Shown piece after piece: positions 36,175-47,782 of a stretch of DNA of 64,000 nt. Position 1 is the first letter of the stretch; every line of letters begins with the position of its first letter. A program made the translations under genes and the position numbers. The stretch is from Solen grandis. Taxonomy: Eukaryota > Mollusca > Bivalvia > Adapedonta > Solenidae. The notes under the pieces were generated by a model. It was given only the letters and a program-made list of their open reading frames with translations, was not told the DNA's origin and ran no database searches. Location of the stretch: NCBI GenBank assembly GCA_021229015.1, contig CM037778.1, positions 85,216,322-85,280,321 of the forward strand. Reading direction: 5' to 3'.

Positions 36175-37905
36175 CCATGATTTCTCATAAATACGTAAAC
36201 ATGTAAACAACAATAACAAAAAATCTTGTGCGTCGACGGAAACGACAGAAAACAAATGACACGATAATTTATGTATTATAGATAACTATCAGAGTAACAT
36301 ATCGTAAATCATATTAACAAAAACTTTGATGTTTTATTAGGACATTTCAAAGACTGTCTTTATGTTACAAAAAAACCCCCAAAAACTGCAATGCTGTATT
36401 TAAAAACATGATTCTGGGAATTTATTTATTAAGTGACCTTATGAACAAGTTAAGATTATGGATGGGAGAGAGAGAGAGAGAGAGAGAGAGATGAATGAAC
36501 ACTATAATCTTCTGCATGTAATAAAAGATTACGTGTTGAGTTCGAAATGTTGATGCAAGTTTCGATTAATCATTGACAAATCACTTTACGTTCATCTTTG
36601 ATGTATCAATGTTCACTATACATGCTAAGAAAAAATCCCCTTTGTTCCTCCAATTTGTTCTGCTAAATCAACAATCAAATAACACGTGGATTCACCAAGT
36701 ACCTATAATGTAAACGTCGCATCCCATCAACTGAGAATACCCCAGGGGGTTTGCAATCACGCCCCATAATTACACACGGTAATTAGTGGCAGTTTGGCCT
36801 GGGCATACCGTCGTGAAATGTTCCAGTATGCATCGAACTTCAGGAAAAATCGTTAATTGAATGACTTAACATTTCCGGATATCGGTTTCCATTAAGACAG
36901 AAATATCCGAAGTCTTGTACGTGTTTATTTCATGCTTTACTACCGTAAATGTGTGCGTTTCTTCACACGAATGTTTGTATGATTGTGCCTTTGAAGGTAG
37001 GTGAACGTGAGGTAAAAGAAGAATTTGTTGATTCGAAGATAGTTTAAAGTCGAACAATTGTTTCTATTCTCTGAAGACAGGGGGTAGATTAGATGAACCC
37101 GTTCAAAACGATATTTTAATGTTTACGTTTCAATGGTGGTATTTCATGAACCTTGTACCCTTTGCTTATGTTAAATACAAAGTCAGTTGAATGAAGATAG
37201 AGGATTTTTTTTCTCTCTGGAAATATAGTACGTGCTGCAGTTTGATGATGGCAATCATGTTTCATATACATAGCCATCAATGTATGCCCTGTATTTTGAA
37301 ACTGTCTTTCAGGTTGTTCAAGTTAATAACTGGTAAAGAGAGATAGAGAGAGAGAGAGAGAGAGGGGGGGGGAATATTTGATTCACTCAATATTACAGAA
37401 TAATAACAATGGGATCTTAAATGCATTGCACAATTATTTCACCCAGTCAAAATCAACATCAATTTCATATGAAGAACTTGTCGGCTTTAAGTCTCGCAGA
37501 AAAGAAAGCACGATATATTTCATCTTAAAGGCATACCAATATTCAACGTTTAATGCAGGTGCTATATTGTAACTGACTCTCGTTGCGGGCCCCTTAAGAA
37601 GCCTTAAAGTCCAATATCTAACACTCCATTTATATCAGACATGTAAGTGTCATCTGTCACATGAAGTTCGTGCAATTTCTACTAATGGCGCCGCGTTGCC
37701 GAGGAAACGTCGGCTTTAGCATCCACGTTTCAGATAATTAGGCATTGGAATTAGATATATGGATAATATGCATGATACAGGTCAAGTTTTACTTATGTCG
37801 AATCATTATAAACCAAAAGGAGATACAAGTGAAGTATTACTATTGTGTACATTTAAGATTTATAATAAAATATTAAATGTTTATTATGAATACGTTTTAA
37901 AAATA
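36175..37905. other. No gene seen; GA microsatellites
   Basis: GA runs at about 36466-36490 and 37340-37372 (the latter ending in a G run). No exon or larger repeat recognised. Confidence 0.6.
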
Positions 37906-37915
37906 TTAGTTAATG

Positions 37916-38148
37916 ATGATTGGGTTTAACGTCCCACCAACAGTATTTCAATCATTTGGAGACGATGTCTACTAGAGCCAGATATGGTGCTGCCACACTG
38001 CAGTATCACGCCGTAGACATGTGGCATTATACCACTCCCAGTCACATTATCCTGACACCGGGCCAACCAGTCCTGGAATCGAACCGACGGCCTCCAGATC
38101 CTAGGTCGGGCGCTCTAGCCACTCGATCACCTGGGACGTTAAAAAATA
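37916..38148 (-). mobile_element. SINE-A short variant, AGTTAATG duplication
   Basis: The tail, central block and head are present, but CCAGTCCTGGAATCG runs straight into the tRNA-like head, so about 100 bp of mid-body found in full copies is missing. AGTTAATG flanks both ends (37908-37915 and 38149-38156). Confidence 0.9.
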
Positions 38149-38336
38149 AGTTAATGGACAGACACACGCCTACCTAACCGAGGTTTTGCACGCCGCTGAC
38201 ACGGTTTGTACCTCGGTCTATATACATGGAGTCAGAATACATATAATTTTAGTACCGCGGTATGTTATTTAACTTTGAAACAAATCATTACTTTAATCCT
38301 AAATTAAACCAAACAAAACCCGATTACCTTTCACTA

Positions 38337-38582
38337 GGAGCCGCCGTGGCCGAGCGGTTACAGTCGTGGACTACCAATCTCTCAGCCCTTCACCGCTGTG
38401 GGTTCGAATCCCGGTAGGGACTTCGGATTTTTCATGTGAGGAAGTCTTCCAGCTGGCTTGCGTAGGTCGGTGGTTCAACCCGGGTTCCTCGGGGTCTTCC
38501 TCCACCTGTAATTAGCTGGACGTCGCTATATGATTGAAATACTATCGCAGCGACGGTAAACCCCAATACAACAACAACAACA
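38337..38582 (+). mobile_element. SINE-B, full length, perfect 11-bp duplication
   Basis: The head GCCGCCGTGGCCGAGCGGTT (box A TGGCCGAGCGG) resembles tRNA-Ser; box B is GGTTCGAATCC. The body and CAGCGACGGTAAACCCCAA tail are complete and end in AACAACAACA. ACCTTTCACTA occurs at 38326-38336 and 38583-38593, a perfect target-site duplication. Confidence 0.97.
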
Positions 38583-38594
38583 ACCTTTCACTAA

Positions 38595-39003
38595 CCCTAA
38601 CCCAAACCTTTAAGCTTAGCTTAACCCAAATACTGTTAAAGACAACCCGAGGCACGAGTTATCGTCCTCTCGAAGTGTAACAATACACCTGAACAAGCAA
38701 AATCGTCAAACCAGTAACCGAGAGGACGCGGTTGGCGTTACGCACTTTAAGAAATGTTAGGGCAGATAAGCTCAGTGTCAAGATAATTTGACTGGGCGTG
38801 GAATCGTGTGGCACCACGCCATTTATTTACATCATGTTATCGCTCAAAGGTAGCACTTTATCTGTCTCATGTAGACAACAATCCCAATTTGACTGAAATA
38901 AAATCTACAGGACGTTAAGTCAATGTACACGAATATCCGCAAAACCAGAAATAAAGTGTTTTGACTTTTAGTGAAATCCAGTTTTACATAATAAAGAAAA
39001 AAT

Positions 39004-39040
<37 letters not shown>

Positions 39041-40415
39041 CTATGGAACCATTAAAACGTCTGATAAATTTAAGAAACGAGTGAATCATGTTTAAAATTA
39101 TGAGAGTGATACAGTATAACATCACGTGACTAAGTTATAGTAACCCTTTGGGTATACCCGGATTTCTAGTCACGGAAAATTATCAGAATTGTGAAGTCTG
39201 ACCTACTGGTTTTAGAAGTAAAATATGTCTTTAGAAGAAAAAAAAAATCGATGAACGGTTTGAGTTCGTTATAAGTAGTATATATGAAAAGATATAGTGC
39301 CACGGTTTAAGGGTGAATAATGATGTTTTTCATACTTTTTTATTTATTTATTTATTTATTTATTTATGTTTTGCTTGTTTCCACATCATCGTAATAATTC
39401 GGATGCATCCGTAAAAATGGAATTTGCTTTCATGTTACGATAAGCATCGTAAAGTTTCCGACTGTCTTTGGCGAATATTAAATTTAATTTGACTATCCCT
39501 CTAATAAAAAAAAATATTATCACATTTTAAAATGAAAATTGTGTAATAGTTGTATAAGATAAAAATCTACAAATAAGTTTTATTACTTTACTTTACTTTA
39601 TGCAAATATGCAATTAGTAGATACTGAACAATATCATAATAGAGGATCTTATACGAATATTTTAGATAAAGATATGAACTCATATAACGAATTTCAGATA
39701 TAAATACGAGTTTAAGATTTATTTTATTGCATAACCCAAAAACGCACATTTGCCTGACATATCTGCCTGATTTTTACACCCGTAGTATATATAAAGCGAG
39801 TTAAAAGTAGTTTCGCTAAAACGTTTGATGATGTTTTTATTTGTAAACATAACTTTTTTTTTCTCAATAAAATCACGAGCCATGTTTGTTTTAAATTTAC
39901 GAAATGTACGTAAGAATACATTCGAAATGCAGCGAGTGGTACTATTTGTTGATATTACACATACGTAAGATAAAAAAAAAAGATACATTGCTGTATTAAC
40001 TCATAGACAAGCTGGGTTTATGTGATAAAATCATATCTCCGCACAGGGATTGTGGGTACATCTCAAATGATGCACGATTCTCTGAAAAACACCATTTTGG
40101 ACATTTCTGGCTGCATCAAAGCGCTATCGTTAAACGCCAAAGCGCATTCTAGCTAGTTGCTTGATGGAATCAAGATATCCTACGGCTACCCAAGCCCCCT
40201 GTGTTTAAATGGGGAATGTAACGTTTTGGGATTTAATCGAGTTAATCAAACATGACGTACTAAGATAATTACTGTATTGATTTGATAATTAATGTTTTAT
40301 AAACATCCCCCGAAATACAGACTGAAGAGATAAGCTACGATAAAGGGATATGATTCTCTTGTGTATTTTTTTTCAGGGGGAAAAGGGCAACTTTGTATCT
40401 CGGTATTTATTGAAA
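38595..40415. other. No gene seen; poly-T and TTTA runs
   Basis: A CTAACCCTAACCC motif lies at about 38589-38601, a poly-T run of about 37 bases near 39004-39040 and a (TTTA)n run at about 39338-39367. An inverted pair CGTCCTCTCG/CGAGAGGACG spans about 38664-38734. No exon recognised. Confidence 0.55.
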
Positions 40416-40420
40416 AGACA

Positions 40421-40540
40421 TGTATCATGCCACATGTCTCTGGCGTGATACTGCAGTGTGGCTGTATCTGTCTCAAGTAAACATAGTTCCCAAATGACTG
40501 ATTTACTGTCGGTGGCACATTAAACCCTAACAAACAACCA
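40421..40540 (+). mobile_element. SINE-A 3' half
   Basis: TATCATGCCACATGTCTC, GCGTGATACTGCAGTGTGGC, CTGTCTCAAGTAAACAT and TCGGTGGCACATTAAACCC follow plus-strand SINE-A order. Confidence 0.85.
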
Positions 40541-40654
40541 CTGAAAGGTAAGCGGATATTATGTGTCATTTTTACACCTCATTCAAATAAGGGAATAAAT
40601 AACGATTGGATAAAAAAAAATCATGATTTTGTTCGTTTCTTTTCTTTCATTCAC

Positions 40655-41500
40655 TTATAATTAGATAGGAGCTGATATATTACTGAGATATTGATATATT
40701 ACTGAGATATTGATATATTACTGAGACATTGATATATTACTGAGACATTGATATATTACTGAGATATTGATATATTACTGAGATATTGATATATTACTTG
40801 TTTACTGAGATATTGATATATTACTGAGATATTGATATATTACTGAGATATTGATATATTACTGAGACATTGATATATTACTGAGATATTGATATATTAC
40901 TGAGACATTGATATATTACTGAGACATTGATATATTACTGAGATATTGATATATTACTGAGACATTGATATATTACTGAGACATTGATATATTACTGAGA
41001 TATTGATATATTACTGAGATATTGATATATTACTGAGATATTGATATATTACTGAGACATTGATATATTACTGAGACATTGATATATTACTGAGACATTG
41101 ATATATTACTGAGATATTGATATATTACTGAGACATTGATATATTACTGAGATATTGATATATTACTATTACTGAGACATTGATATATTACTGAGATATT
41201 GATATATTACTGAGATATTGATATATTACTGAGATATTGATATATTACTGAGATATTGATATATTACTGAGACATTGATATATTACTGAGATATTGATAT
41301 ATTACTGAGATATTGATATATTACTGAGACATTGATATATTACTGAGATATTGATATATTACTGAGACATTGATATATTACTGAGATATTGATATATTAC
41401 TGAGATATTGATATATTACTGAGATATTGATATATTACTGAGATATTGATATATTACTGAGATATTGTCGCAGCGACGATTAATTGCAAAACAACAACAG
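40655..41500 (+). repeat. 19-bp satellite array expanded inside a SINE-B tail
   Basis: About 42 units of GATATTGATATATTACTGA with a common T/C variant (GATATT/GACATT) and two local indels (near 40798 and 41166). The right edge runs GATATTGTCGCAGCGACG and then AACAACAACAGC, which is the SINE-B 3' end. The left edge has ATAATTAG and AGCTGATATATTACTGA, matching SINE-B TAATTAGCTGG...GCTATATGATTGA. The unit therefore corresponds to the SINE segment ATATGATTGAAATACTATCG. No coding capacity. Confidence 0.9.
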
Positions 41501-41670
41501 CTACCACAATAATTAGGAACTTTTACACACTGTTTTAATTGTGGTGCTATATATACATAATTTATACTGACATTTTAGAAACTTAATTTATCACCTAAAT
41601 ACTTCATCGCTTGTGTTATATGTTTTATATTATAATTAGGCTAATTTAAAAATATCCTACATCATTGTAG

Positions 41671-41972
41671 ACCGTCTCTGGTGGCCGAGTGGTTATGACA
41701 TCCGCCTCGGGAGTGGAAGATCCAGGGCCGCGACTTACCAAAGTCGTAAAAAAATGATACTGGTAAAGCTTCCCTGCTTGACGCTCAGCGTATAAGGGTA
41801 GTTCCAGGACTGGTTGGCCCGGTGTCAGGATAATGTGATAGGGTTTGGTATCATGCCACATGTCTACGTCGTGATACTATAGTGGCAGCACTATATCTGT
41901 CTCAAGTAGAAATCGTCTCCAAATGACTGAAATGCTGTTGATGGGACGTTAAACCCAACCAAAAAAAAAAAA
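41671..41972 (+). mobile_element. SINE-A, full length
   Basis: CTGGTGGCCGAGTGGTTATG (box A), a decayed box B, GATACTGGTAAAGCTTCC, CCAGGACTGGTTGGCCCGGT, GTCAGGATAATGTGA, GCACTATATCTGTCTCAAGT, ATGACTGAAATGCTGTTGAT, GGGACGTTAAACCC and an A-rich tail. This is the best plus-strand reference copy in the window. Confidence 0.95.
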
Positions 41973-41974
41973 TC

Positions 41975-42520
41975 ATTTTATAATATTTATTTATCCTGAT
42001 GATATTTCGAGTTGTGTTTTATATGTTTTATTGTACATGCATGTACTGTGCAACGTCATTGCAAATATGTATTTGTCATTAGAAACACTTTATCCATATA
42101 GAACAATCAGATACAATAACGAGTTCCAATCAACCAAGCCCCTCTTTTATTTAACATTATCAAATCAGATTTGCCAAGCGAGCAAACTTCTTTTCAAATA
42201 TTTATAGCTTAAGTATGCAAAATCTTAACCTGTTTATGCGTAAGTTTTAAAACATAAACATTACCTTTAGATCATGCTAATTAAACTTTATCGGGGGAAG
42301 TTATATGCAATATAATTCAGCCATAACTCGAAGATACAGTCGGGTAGCTGTGAAGTTTATTGCTGTTAAAATTTTAACTATATTAGATGGTAAATGGTAT
42401 GAATAAAAGAGTGTATGGCATATACTGTATAATCATTAATTTTCGTGAGGGACTTGTTTTCGTTGATTTCGTTGACAGCTTTTTCCACGAATGTTAATCC
42501 CCACGAACATTGTTAACTTA
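41975..42520. other. No gene seen
   Basis: AT-rich DNA without recognised features. Confidence 0.5.
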
Positions 42521-42525
42521 ACAGA

Positions 42526-42716
42526 CTTGTTTGTTTATTTCTTGTTATGTTTAACGTCCAACCGGCAGTATTTCATTAATTTGGAGACTGTCTCTACGGA
42601 TATAATGATGTCACACTGCAGTATCACGCCGTTGACATGTTGCATGATACCATATTAACCTGATACCGGGCAAACCAGTCCTGGAACTACTCCTATATGC
42701 TGAGCGCCAAGCATGG
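42526..42716 (-). mobile_element. SINE-A, 5'-truncated
   Basis: Tail, central block and CTGAGCGCCAAGC are present in minus order; the head is absent beyond 42716. Confidence 0.85.
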
Positions 42717-42719
42717 TGT

Positions 42720-43440
42720 CAAAATCAGTAACGAACACAAAGCCCCCCCGACCATCGGCACCGGTTGTAGACTTGTAGGCAAATAGATAACTGAATGAAT
42801 GAATGAAAATGATACAAAAAAATGGGGGATAAATAAGTAGACCTGGCGATGGAAAGACGCACAGAGAGAGAGAGATTACAGTAAAAGTATATGAATACAG
42901 TATAATCAAATACATTCTATTTCTATACCTGCTTGACTTCTCTAAATTTAGGTTATTTCAAAACTGAAATGTGTATCATGTTAATGGAGTCAGACGGCAT
43001 ATCCCGGAAGAGAACCGCGTAGTGAGAAGCCGCCGTCTTGCAGTCCGCCACATAAAAATATAATTTACTTTCTACGAAAAGCTAGACGTACTAAATCAAG
43101 TTAGCCTAGATTTAGTCCTGAGGACAATCCGGGGTATTTTCGAATATGTGTGAATGCTTTTAAATCATGACACGCTTTCCCATATCAGCTTTTGTACAGT
43201 TTGGGGATGACCTTTGACCGAACAATTTGCATTAAAACAATCATTCGGAAGACCTTGGCAAATAATTCTGTAGACAATCGTGTTTCTCCGCCTAATTCCG
43301 GAATCTAACGTATGATAGGACAGACAGACAATTTTATTCCATTGATGTAAAACTTACAGTATTAATTACAATGTGATTAAAGTAACATCACTTGATCGTT
43401 GTAAATTGAAAAAGAAAATTGTATATGAAAATACACATAT
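42720..43440. other. No gene seen; short GA run
   Basis: A GA run at about 42862-42876 and an imperfect GACGGC/GCCGTC inverted pair near 42991-43053. No exon recognised. Confidence 0.5.
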
Positions 43441-43442
43441 AT

Positions 43443-43699
43443 TGTTTGTTTGTTTGTTAGGTTTAACAGTATTTCATTCATTTGGAGACGATGCCTACTT
43501 GAGACAGATATAATGCTGCCACACTGCAGTATCACGCCGTAGACATGTGGGATGATACCACACCCAGTCACATTATCCTGACACCGGGCCAACCAGACCT
43601 GGAACTACCCTTGTATGCTGAACGCCAAGCAAGGGAGCTATACCAGTACCATTTTTTACGAGTTTGGTATGTCGCCACTCGGCCACCGGGGACGGTATG
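43443..43699 (-). mobile_element. SINE-A with head deletion, CACATATAT duplication
   Basis: The minus-strand body is complete, but the head is internally deleted so that GTATGTCG joins directly to CCACTCGGCCACCGGGGACG. CACATATAT flanks both ends (43434-43442 and 43700-43708). Confidence 0.9.
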
Positions 43700-43759
43700 C
43701 ACATATATAATTAAAGACATAATGCACAGGTATGAAAGATGGACATATTAGATAAGTAT

Positions 43760-44352
43760 TGTTACATGTTACACCTAACCTAGTTATGGGAACTCCCTAT
43801 TCTAAGAATAACTTGTTTACTAGTTTGATCTGTTAGCCGATCCCTGTTCTAAAAATAACTTGTTTACTGGGATATTTGTTTATTGGAACGTTCTTTCTTT
43901 CTATGGAAAATTCTAGAAGTCTTATGTAACCTGTTTACACTTTAGAACATTCTTTTTGAAGAATGGTATGGTTGTTTCTAGAATATTTTGCTCAAGTATA
44001 TATAAGGAAGGGGGTTTTAGGGAGAGCAGACTTAGAGCAGACTTGTGGAAGAGACTTGTTTTAGAAGACTTGTTTTTGAGCAAATTCATCAAGTGTGGGT
44101 CATTCAACAGTGTGGAATTAATTTCGGACATACATTTGGATAAAAGGACATATCTATTGGATTACTCAGGTTATATTTAAATTTTATCAATCAGACAAGG
44201 ATCAAACTAATTTGTTATTATAATTTTAAGACACTGTATGTTGTGATATTCATATTGATATTTGTTACTTGTTTATAATTAAAATATATTTAGTTAACTA
44301 GTTTGTTGCTGGCTTTTCTTTGTTGCGCCATTTCATCAAATTGGTCGTAACA
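43760..44352 (+). mobile_element. Solo LTR of an LTR retrotransposon, GTAT duplication
   Basis: A 593-bp unit starts TGTTAC and ends GTAACA, a perfect 6-bp inverted terminus of TG...CA type. GTAT sits directly outside both ends (43756-43759 and 44353-44356). Inside, a 5' portion contains two similar copies of TTCTAA(G/A)AATAACTTGTTTACT, followed by a TATA-like TATATATAAGG at about 43997-44007 and an AT-rich 3' portion, the order expected for U3, R and U5. No internal retroelement genes adjoin it, so it looks like the product of LTR-LTR recombination. Small frames at 43922-44180 are not genes. Family (Ty3/gypsy or other) cannot be assigned. Confidence 0.8.
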
Positions 44353-44439
44353 GTATGATACAGATATAAAGTGATACATTTTCACTGTACTACTGCAGTA
44401 ATAAACGTAAAAGAAGTACTGTGCCATGCACACATTCAA

Positions 44440-44485
44440 ATTAAACAAAGAGAGAGAGAGAGAGAGAGGGAGAGAGAGGGGGGAT
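44440..44485 (+). repeat. GA-rich microsatellite
   Basis: AGAGAGAG with interruptions GGG, just before the assembly gap. Confidence 0.9.
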
Positions 44486-44582
44486 ATTTTTAATTTGGAT
44501 GAATATGGAATAAATTCCATATTCACTCAAAACAAAAAACAAAACAAACAAAATCAATCAATAAATAAAACAAAAATTGTCT

Positions 44583-44682
44583 NNNNNNNNNNNNNNNNNN
44601 NNNNNNNNNNNNNNNNNNNNNNNNNNNNNNNNNNNNNNNNNNNNNNNNNNNNNNNNNNNNNNNNNNNNNNNNNNNNNNNNNN
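44583..44682. other. Assembly gap (100 N)
   Basis: Exactly 100 unresolved bases, a conventional placeholder; the true distance is unknown. Frames translated across it are meaningless. Confidence 1.
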
Positions 44683-44975
44683 ACGACATACATATTTATA
44701 AATAAACATGTTTTTCCTTTAAAAAATACATCATGTAAAGACAGGCGTGGAGAAACGCAAAACACTGTTCAGTTATTAAAAACCGTATCAGCCGTGCCCG
44801 GAATAATGCATTAAAAACATGTCATGTTTTCAAAATATCGTGATATATTTCAAAATAATAAAAATAAATAAATAAATAAATAAATAAAAAAAACAACTTA
44901 CAAAGAACAGTTTGAAACTTCAACAAAAAGGGATCTACAAAGGCTAAATTTACATACATTCTAATATATAGTTCA

Positions 44976-45123
44976 CCGGCTCCAGAGGACGAATGGTAAG
45001 AGCTTCCTCCCTGATAGCGGGAGGTCGTGTTTTCGAATCCCGCCTACTACATATCGAAGTCGTTCAAATACTTGATCCCCATCGCTGGGCGATCAGCATA
45101 AGGGAAGATCTAGGACTGGTAAG
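44976..45123 (+). mobile_element. SINE-A-like element, 5' half (split by a foldback-like insertion)
   Basis: A tRNA-like head with GAATGGTAAGAGC and TTTTCGAATCCCGCC (box B), then ATCAGCATAAGGGAAGATCT and AGGACTGGTAAG. The continuation of the SINE, CCGGTGTCAGGATAATGTGA, appears 2.2 kb downstream at 47319. Confidence 0.75.
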
Positions 45124-47312
45124 CTGCATTATTATACTGGCCTTTTTACTACCATGTGCATAAATCATTACGTTATGTGTACTGATTAATATGCTAGGTG
45201 CATTTTCTTTGTCGTTATATGCACACTTCATTATGTCATTAGGACCAACGTTATTTTGGGACCTTTAAAAATTGTATATTTGGGGCATTTCCCTCAATAA
45301 CCTTAATTTTGAACCTTTACCCTTTGTAGGTAATTTTTGCATTTCCCTCAATTAAACTTAGAGTTAAATGACCAATTTTAATTTTGTGCATTCCTCATAA
45401 CGTTATGTGTACTGCCATTGGATTATTGCAATTTCCCCATAACGTTATGTTTAAAATGACCATTGGGATTATGTGCCCTTTCCCCATAAAGTTATGTGTA
45501 CCGCCCTTGGGTTAGGTGCATTGTCCATCCCCCATTAGTGGGAAATTCATTTCAAATTAAAGTATACCGATCATTGCTTTAGGGGAAAATATCCATTTCG
45601 TTATGTGCAAACTTTATTAAGTTTTTGGGGCTCCCATAACTTTGTCCTGGAAAATTTTCCCCCTTTGTTAGTGCAAAACTCCATTATGTTTAAATTTTTA
45701 CTGATAGTTTTTGTACATTTTTTTTTTTTCCATTTCGTTATGTAACATTTTATTACATATGTGTTTAACAATTTCGTTAGGTGCCCTTCTCCTTCTTCTA
45801 CGGCCCCACTTCATTTCGCCATGTGAAACCCAAAAACTATGTCCCGTAAATTCTCCATTTTGTTGCGTGCAAACTCTATTATGTTTATTGGACTGATCAG
45901 TATGTTAAAGGTGCATTGTCCTTTTCCTTACGTACATACTTCATTACGTAAAGTCCCGGTGCAATAACTTTATATTGTGAATTTGTCATTTCTTTATTTG
46001 CACACTTCATTTATTTTGTGTACATTCATTTTGTGGCGTGCATTCTCCATCTCGTTATCTTCATTGTCATTCATTTGTTTTTTTTTACTGATTATTTTGT
46101 TGAGTGTATCATCCATTTCCTTATCTTCATATTTTATTATGTTATGTGTATTGATTATTATGGTGTATGCATAAATCATTTCGTTATGTGCATACTTCAT
46201 TATGTTGTGTGCATCGTCATTATGCCAAACATTGTTATTTTGACGGAAATTTAATTTTAAAACACCGATAAATTGCCGGTAAATTCGGGCAAAGTGTAAA
46301 TGGCAGCCTCAGCGGCCCCAGTAAAAAGTTTGATGGTAAATGGGGCATTGGGTTTTATCATTTTTTTTCCATTTCTTTAGTAGTTAATTATTTATGTTTT
46401 ATGTTTGAAGTAGAGCTTATTTATTTCAATTTTCCAGATAATAAAAAGATCGCATGGTATTGTATATGTTACGTGCGTTTATTATTAAACAATGACATTT
46501 GGGAACCGCGGCCCCCCAGATGAGATCATCTGATTCATTTTCATTTTTCTTTGGTACGGTATTTATTTTAAGTCTGATGTATGGCATTTAAAAACCGTGG
46601 CCCCAGCATTGTTGTATATACATGTAATTCTTATCATAAATCACGACTTAATACCTTTTGAAAAAAATAAAAGCCAGATAAAGTGAGTAACATGGAACAG
46701 TGTTCGAATAATCATGCAATAAATCTCGTGTAAACATTTTCTTTGAAAATTGACTTTGTGAAATAGCAGTTGGTAATGAGACATTGGTTTTAAATTTAAC
46801 CTTTTATACACTGAAAAATGAATCTTTCCAACGTACATGTACAATGTTGGGACCGCGTTTACCATAAATAACAACCGTACGTAGCATACAAAGATTTTTT
46901 TTCATATCTGGATATCTCTATTTCTAATATGGAGCATAAAAACTACTTAAGAAGGAAATGTAATATTTAATTGATATGGGCCCATGACACATTATACTGG
47001 GGCCGAAGGGGCTGCCATTTACACTTTTCCCGAATTTACCGCCATTTTGTCGGTGTAATGAATAAAAAATACTCGAACAAAGTATCCCGTTATATTAACA
47101 ATGTTCGGCATAATAACGATGCACACAACGTAAAGAACTATGCATATAACGAAATGATCTGTTACAAATGATAATGATCAATATAAATAACATTATTAGT
47201 GTTACATAACGAAATGGGGAATAAGCACAACAAAATGATCAGCACACATATAATGTTGTATGCACAAGACAGTACAGAGGCCAGTATAATGAGGCAGCAA
47301 AGGTGTCCCATA
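45124..47312. mobile_element. Foldback-like element with tandem repeats in its inverted arms
   Basis: Outer ends pair: CATTATTATACTGGCC at the left, CCAGTATAATGAGGCAGC at the right. Inner arm ends also pair: ACACCG...CGGTAAATTCGGGCAAAGTG at 46262-46296 against CCCGAATTTACCGCCA...CGGTGT at 47029-47058. The left arm (about 1.2 kb) is filled with degenerate units of roughly 45-50 bp around CGTTATGTGTACTGATTA and TTCATTATGTTATGTGCA. The right arm (about 0.33 kb) holds a few inverted units such as GCATATAACGAAATGATC. A unique centre lies at about 46330-46985. No transposase frame, so non-autonomous. Short frames at 45711-46254 are repeat by-products. Confidence 0.8.
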
Positions 47313-47343
47313 GTAAGTCCGGTGTCAGGATAATGTGACTTAT
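47313..47343 (+). mobile_element. SINE-A-like element, 3' continuation after the insertion
   Basis: GTAAGTCCGGTGTCAGGATA then ATGTGACT continues the SINE interrupted at 45123; GTAAG is present on both sides of the insertion. The usual SINE tail is not seen beyond 47343. Confidence 0.7.
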
Positions 47344-47508
47344 TCAGACGTTAACTGTAGCAGGTTAACGGATGCTGGTAGGAATATTGTATACTTACTG
47401 GGGTACTTACTTGTTTGTAGGTTTACTGTAATTTATCCATATGTCCCATCCACAGATAGGTGTCAATCCTGAAACATAGAACAGAACATGTTCCATATTT
47501 AATGACTT

Positions 47509-47733
47509 TAACCCTTTACTTCATGAATATTCATGTACACATTTATGACTTCATAAATATTAAATTAACTGAATTTTAGATGTTATATTAAACAGTGGGG
47601 TTTTCTTCGCTCTGCAGACTGTATAGAGTTACAGAGGAGACCCTGATCAGACTGATTCTATAGGAGCAGACTGATCTGGGTCTACTCTGTTTGCCAATGT
47701 GTCAAAATTAGTCTATATGAAGTAAAGGGTTCA
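47509..47733. mobile_element. TTAACCC-ended MITE (piggyBac-like)
   Basis: The left end TTAACCCTTTACTTCATGAA is mirrored at the right by ATATGAAGTAAAGGGTTCA. TTAA followed by CCC is the terminal pattern of piggyBac elements (established); the right TTAA appears mutated to TTCA. The interior (GAGACCCTGATCAGACTGAT) is noncoding. Confidence 0.75.
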
Positions 47734-47736
47734 GTC

Positions 47737-47751
47737 AGTTGTTGTTGTTGT

Positions 47752-47782
<31 letters not shown>
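47737..47782. repeat. (GTT)n(GAT)n microsatellite
   Basis: GTTGTTGTTGTT followed by a run of about eleven GAT units. Confidence 0.95.

Noticed and set aside
38337..38420. tRNA-Ser gene (box A and box B present)
   Set aside because: The sequence is the head of SINE-B, continues into the SINE body, and recurs in several copies with target duplications; the acceptor stem does not close as in a functional tRNA.
38589..38601. CTAACCCTAACCC as telomeric sequence
   Set aside because: Only two units and differs from the TTAGGG-type array by being isolated next to a SINE target site.
40674..41466. Array of 19-bp units as a CRISPR-like array
   Set aside because: Units are contiguous with no unique spacers, and the context is eukaryotic.
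44426..44765. 91- and 80-codon frames across the assembly gap
   Set aside because: Most of their residues are translated Ns and the rest is a GA repeat or AT-rich sequence.
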